A stretch of 8,414 nt of DNA from Bacteroidota bacterium (GTDB lineage Bacteria; Bacteroidota; Rhodothermia; Rhodothermales; UBA10348), in assembly GCA_022571135.1 (NCBI GenBank), contig JACZYK010000099.1, positions 1-8,414 of the forward strand. The letters run 5' to 3'. The notes beneath the pieces are model-generated. The model was not told the origin of the DNA. It worked only from the letters and a program-made list of their open reading frames with translations, and did not search any database. The position numbers were made by a program, and so were the translations under genes. Shown here one piece after another: positions 4,965 to 8,414 of this stretch (positions are counted from its first letter, which is position 1; each line of letters starts with the position of its first letter).

Positions 4965-7127
4965 ATGAATCTGACCTTCGGCCATTCAGTATTTGTGCTC
5001 GCGCTGACCGCTATCATCGCGGCGGGAGCTACATACTGGCTGTATCGGGCGACCATACCCGACCTGAGTAAGGGCCGTAGATTATTTTTGGGCTCTCTGA
5101 GGTTCATCACGCTCTTTATCATCCTCTTTCTGCTGTCCGAACCGCTTGTAAGGATCTTCTCGATCCAGTCCAGCCCTCCCGTGCTGGGCGTACTGATTGA
5201 TGAGAGCCGCAGCCTTTCACTCATCAAATCCCTTCAGGAAACAGATTCCACGGGCGGGAAGACTTCTCTCACGGACATTCTCAACGAACTGGACATTGCG
5301 ATAGAAAGCCAGAGCGTTCGTCTATTCGGCTTCGCCGCCACGACGCGTGAGCTGCCCTCGATCGACTCCCTCATGTTAACAGGATCTCGTACGGACATCT
5401 CTTCTGCCCTCGATTACGTAAAGGATGCACTCCAGAATGAAACGCTCGGGGCGGTTTTACTCGTCTCCGACGGAAGGCACAACGGCGGACGCAATCCAGT
5501 GTATACAGCCGAATCCTATCCCGTTCCGATCGTCACGGTCACGCTCGGAGATACGACCGTGCAGAAAGACATTCGCATCCAACAGTTACTCGTCAACGAA
5601 CTATCCTACATCAACACGGAGGTCCCGGTTCGAGTAAGAATTCGCAACGAAGGATTCGATCCCGCCCCCATTACCGTTTCGCTCATTCACAACGCTGAGA
5701 TCCTCGATCGAAAAAATGTCGGGCTACCACCGTCCGGTTCCGAAACGAGTGTGGATCTGGCCTTTGTTCCGAAAGAGCCGGGACTCTTTCAGTACAGCGT
5801 GGAGATCACCAGGCTCGCGGGCGAGATCACCCATCAAAACAACGCGGATCTCGTATCGATTCAGATCCTGGAGAGAAAGAGACGTCTGTTGCTTGTCGCC
5901 GGTGCGCCCTCTCCGGACGTGTCGTCTTTCGTTCAACTCCTGGAGCGCGATTCGGATACAGAACTTGTAACGCGTGTTCAGCGACGTTCCGGATCTTACT
6001 ATCAGGGAGATTTTCCGAGCGGTCCGCTCGATGATTTTGATCTCATCGTGATGGTCGGATTTCCTACGATCACCACGCCGGAGCCGCATATCGACCAGAT
6101 CGTCCGGGCCTCGGACGCCGGAATACCCATACTCTTCGTCTATGACCGGGCTGTTGACCTGAGGCGAGTCGAGCGGAAGCTATCCTCTGCGCTTCCGGCG
6201 CATCCTACAGTCATTCGGACAGGACATGTCGAAGGAAGCTTCGTTCCTACGAGTCGGGCATTGCAGCACGCCATCTTCGATATTTCAGACAGAAAAAACA
6301 TCCAGCGGTGGCGTGCGCTTCCTCCACTCCAGTTCAACGCGAGCCAATGGGAAACCCATCCTGGTACTATCGTCCTCGCATCGACAGAGATTCGCGGCAT
6401 CTCTCTCGATAATCCGATTCTACTCGTTGGAAAGATCGGTAAACGACGATCCGCTGCTATGCTGGCCTCTGGTTTCTGGAGATGGAGAAACGTTCCAGCG
6501 GCCTTCGAGGAAGATGCCACGAGGTGGACCGAACTGTTCTCGAATCTACTGCAGTGGCTCACTACGGCGGAGGATTACCGCCTGGTCAGAGTTGCACCAA
6601 CCTCCAGCGAACTTGACGAAGGGGAACCGGTTGTCTTCGGCGGGCAGGTTTACGACGAGAACCTCAGATCGGTGAGCGACGCCTCCGTCTCTCTGGACGT
6701 GGTCTCCCCCGGCGGCGAGAACTTCCCGTACAGTATGCAGTCGCTCGGGAACGGACGTTACATGGTTGAACTCGGATCAATGCCGGAGGGCGTGTATGCC
6801 TACAGCGCGACGGCGTCGCGGGATGGTGGGCTGATTGGCGAGGATAGAGGGACTTTCTCGGTCGGATCGTTGTCGATCGAATTCAGAAATCCTCACGCCG
6901 ATGCGCGCCTCATGCGGCAGATCTCATCACGTTCCGGCGGGAGAGCGATCTTTCCTGATCAGATCGGAGACATTCCGTCCATCCTGTCGAGTATGGATTC
7001 TTACATTCCAGTTACCAGAACCGTCGAACTGCAGATCCGTCTGTGGCAGAGGGTTCCGTTCATCATCATCCTGATCGTGAGTCTATCTGTGGAGTGGTTC
7101 TTCAGAAAGAGATTCGGGTTGGTCTGA
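4965..7127 (+). CDS. Membrane-anchored VWA and GATase-like domain protein, function unknown
   Basis: A 720-residue membrane protein of a layout seen in conserved hypothetical proteins of Bacteroidota and relatives. Two N-terminal helices (about 8-27 and 42-62) are followed by a von Willebrand factor A domain (about 72-200) whose metal-ion-dependent adhesion site looks complete: DESRS (Asp79, Ser81, Ser83), Thr143 in RTDISSALD, and Asp169 in VSDG. Next comes an Ig-like, CARDB-style region (about 205-302), then a class I glutamine-amidotransferase-like region (about 306-535; RRLLLVAGAPSPDV, DLIVMVGFP, IPILFVYD). I see no cysteine anywhere in the protein, so the catalytic nucleophile is missing and this domain is not an amidotransferase. 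A beta-rich segment (about 538-640) and a single C-terminal helix (696-709) with basic flank end the protein. The bulk probably lies outside the cytoplasm. The start fits the first helix, although no ribosome binding site is evident in the 18-base gap after the antiporter. The role is unknown. Confidence 0.85.
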   Translation: MNLTFGHSVFVLALTAIIAAGATYWLYRATIPDLSKGRRLFLGSLRFITLFIILFLLSEPLVRIFSIQSSPPVLGVLIDESRSLSLIKSLQETDSTGGKTSLTDILNELDIAIESQSVRLFGFAATTRELPSIDSLMLTGSRTDISSALDYVKDALQNETLGAVLLVSDGRHNGGRNPVYTAESYPVPIVTVTLGDTTVQKDIRIQQLLVNELSYINTEVPVRVRIRNEGFDPAPITVSLIHNAEILDRKNVGLPPSGSETSVDLAFVPKEPGLFQYSVEITRLAGEITHQNNADLVSIQILERKRRLLLVAGAPSPDVSSFVQLLERDSDTELVTRVQRRSGSYYQGDFPSGPLDDFDLIVMVGFPTITTPEPHIDQIVRASDAGIPILFVYDRAVDLRRVERKLSSALPAHPTVIRTGHVEGSFVPTSRALQHAIFDISDRKNIQRWRALPPLQFNASQWETHPGTIVLASTEIRGISLDNPILLVGKIGKRRSAAMLASGFWRWRNVPAAFEEDATRWTELFSNLLQWLTTAEDYRLVRVAPTSSELDEGEPVVFGGQVYDENLRSVSDASVSLDVVSPGGENFPYSMQSLGNGRYMVELGSMPEGVYAYSATASRDGGLIGEDRGTFSVGSLSIEFRNPHADARLMRQISSRSGGRAIFPDQIGDIPSILSSMDSYIPVTRTVELQIRLWQRVPFIIILIVSLSVEWFFRKRFGLV

Positions 7128-7300
7128 CCGACAGGTCGCCTATGAAAGCACTTCTTGAAGAAGCGTGGTCTCCGAGCCCTTGAAATCCTCCAGGGAAAAG
7201 CACGCTATATTACGCCTCCGTAAAAATCGAGGTACACTCGCGACGCTTCCCATCCAACCCATTTCCATCACAATCCGGCACGATTCAGAACAGCTCAGTG
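7128..7300 (+). promoter_or_regulatory. Intergenic leader before the M20 gene, possible promoter
   Basis: A 173-base gap separates the VWA protein from the M20 gene, longer than the gaps upstream, so a separate promoter is likely. The AT-rich TATATT at 7206-7211 is a candidate -10 element; TTGAAA at 7180-7185 lies 20 bases before it, longer than the ideal spacing. A small inverted repeat CTTCTT-G-AAGAAG lies at 7151-7163 and could be an operator or chance. No terminator with a T-run follows the VWA gene. Confidence 0.25.
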
Positions 7301-8414
7301 ATGCAGAACCAAGCGGAATTCGATTCGCCGCTGGCCGGCCTCGATCAGATGGTCGATCTGTCATCGGCCCCTGGAGGACTCTCGGACTGGCTGGTCAGCG
7401 TCCGACGGCACCTTCACAAACATCCGGAGATCGGCCTGCAGGAGATCGAGACGTCCCGGTTCATACGGCGCGCTCTCGAAACAAACGGTCTGGAAGTGCA
7501 CGGACCGATCGCTCGAACCGGCCTCTATGCAGATATTGTGGGCGAAAGGCCCGGACCCATGATCGCTTACCGGGCGGACATGGACGCCCTACCCATTCAG
7601 GACGCAAAAGAGGTACCCTATGCCTCATCCGTACAAGAGATATCTCATATGTGCGGGCACGACGCCCATACGACGATGGCGATCGGTGTGGCCCTCCTGC
7701 TGTCAGGACTGAGGCATCTTATGCACGGCAGCGTTCGCGTCTTTTTCCAGCCCAACGAGGAGGGCATGCCAAGCGGTGCACCTCTCATGGTGCGTGACGG
7801 CGTTATGGAAGGAGTATCGGCTGTCTACGCAAGTCACGTTGATCCCACACTCAGCGTGGGTACGTATGGACTCATCGAAGGCCCCATCAATGCATCGTCC
7901 GATCAATTCCGGGTGGCTGTGTTGGCGCCCGCTACGGGTCATTCGGCTCGTCCCCACCAGTCGATAGACACGGTCTGGATCGCCACACAGATTATGGGTG
8001 CTCTGTATCAGATGATCGGCAGGGTTTCGGATGCTCGAAACGGTGCAGTTCTGTCTATCTGCCGTTTCCATGCTGGCGAGGCCTATAACGTCTTACCGGC
8101 GATGGCCGAGTTCGGTGGAACCTATCGGTGCATGGAGCACGATGATCGAGGGCTCTTCAAAGAGCATATCATTAACACCGCGACGCAGACTGCCGCCCTG
8201 CATGGCGCGCAGGTCGAGATCGACTTTGAATTTGGTTCTCCACCGGTCGTGAATGACGAGAATCTTGTCAAAATCGTCCGAGATACGATACTGGAAACGG
8301 TAGGCCCCGAGGCCATATTCGACATTCCGCGTCCGAGTATGGGTGCCGAAGATTTCGCACACTACCTGGACCTGGTTCCGGGAATGCTAGTTCGTGTGGG
8401 AACCGCCTCCGGAC
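7301..8414 (+). CDS. M20 family metallo-amidohydrolase (M20D-like, 3' end cut off)
   Basis: The first 371 residues of a zinc or manganese amidohydrolase of the M20D type, the group that includes hippurate and N-acyl-amino-acid hydrolases. It removes acyl groups from amino acids or related amides, usually in the cytoplasm. The N-terminus has RRHLHKHPEIGLQE (35-48). Metal-site residues are Cys118 and His120 in MCGHDAH, Glu154 in QPNEEG (with Glu153 as likely general base) and His179 in SHVDP. The dimerisation-domain motif GHSARPH (213-219) and the late GAEDF (348-352) are also present. The last metal ligand, a histidine near the C-terminus, lies beyond the edge; only about 20-40 residues are missing. 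ATG 7301 is chosen because no other ATG occurs between it and the in-frame stop at 7181; GTG 7298 is adjacent. No signal peptide is seen, and the exact substrate is not evident. Confidence 0.93.
   Translation, partial: MQNQAEFDSPLAGLDQMVDLSSAPGGLSDWLVSVRRHLHKHPEIGLQEIETSRFIRRALETNGLEVHGPIARTGLYADIVGERPGPMIAYRADMDALPIQDAKEVPYASSVQEISHMCGHDAHTTMAIGVALLLSGLRHLMHGSVRVFFQPNEEGMPSGAPLMVRDGVMEGVSAVYASHVDPTLSVGTYGLIEGPINASSDQFRVAVLAPATGHSARPHQSIDTVWIATQIMGALYQMIGRVSDARNGAVLSICRFHAGEAYNVLPAMAEFGGTYRCMEHDDRGLFKEHIINTATQTAALHGAQVEIDFEFGSPPVVNDENLVKIVRDTILETVGPEAIFDIPRPSMGAEDFAHYLDLVPGMLVRVGTASG

Noticed and set aside
7151..7163. CTTCTT-G-AAGAAG as a regulator binding site
   Set aside because: Single, short and without a second copy or a known matching regulator in the window; mentioned only as a possibility in the leader entry.
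7165..7797. A 210-codon plus-strand frame overlapping the start of the M20 gene
   Set aside because: Its translation is rich in Arg, Ser and Pro without motifs, while the frame from 7301 encodes clear M20 metal-site motifs.
1..8414. Mobile elements, CRISPR arrays, phage or defence genes
   Set aside because: No transposase, integrase, direct-repeat array, terminal inverted repeats or defence-protein motifs were seen on either strand.

Overview
The window is about 8.4 kb of ordinary-looking, gene-dense bacterial DNA of moderate-to-high GC. It holds seven confident or probable protein genes, two of them cut by the window edges, and one tRNA. Most starts lack a strong Shine-Dalgarno sequence, and the tRNA does not encode its CCA end. 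The set of genes includes a secreted Xaa-Pro-dipeptidase-like amidohydrolase, a two-domain cytidine deaminase, a YrbG-type Ca2+/Na+ antiporter, and a large membrane protein with VWA and glutamine-amidotransferase-like domains. This recalls the Bacteroidota/Rhodothermota group or Gemmatimonadota. That placement is an inference from gene types only; no phylogenetic marker is present.

Left part (1-2475): the 3' end of an unrecognised plus-strand gene converges on a minus-strand gene for a secreted metal-dependent amidohydrolase (454-1767). A divergent intergenic stretch follows, then a small plus-strand gene for a two-helix membrane protein (1969-2475). Its protein-like reading frame extends upstream of any usable start, so the gene may be truncated or frameshifted.

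Middle (2476-3060): about 430 bases without a convincing protein gene, then a minus-strand tRNA-Leu(UAA) at 2906-2989 with a plausible promoter on its upstream side.

Right part (3061-8414): four plus-strand genes. A cytidine-deaminase-family protein, a CaCA-family antiporter and a 720-residue VWA/GATase-like membrane protein are separated by only 50 and 18 bases and probably form one transcription unit. After a 173-base gap comes an M20 family metallo-amidohydrolase that runs off the right edge. The three clustered genes have no obvious shared pathway (nucleoside salvage, ion exchange, envelope-associated metal-binding protein). The most unusual item is the deaminase: its N-terminal copy has lost the zinc and catalytic residues while the C-terminal copy keeps them, the reverse of the E. 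coli-type arrangement. I found no mobile element, CRISPR array, phage module or clearly new system.
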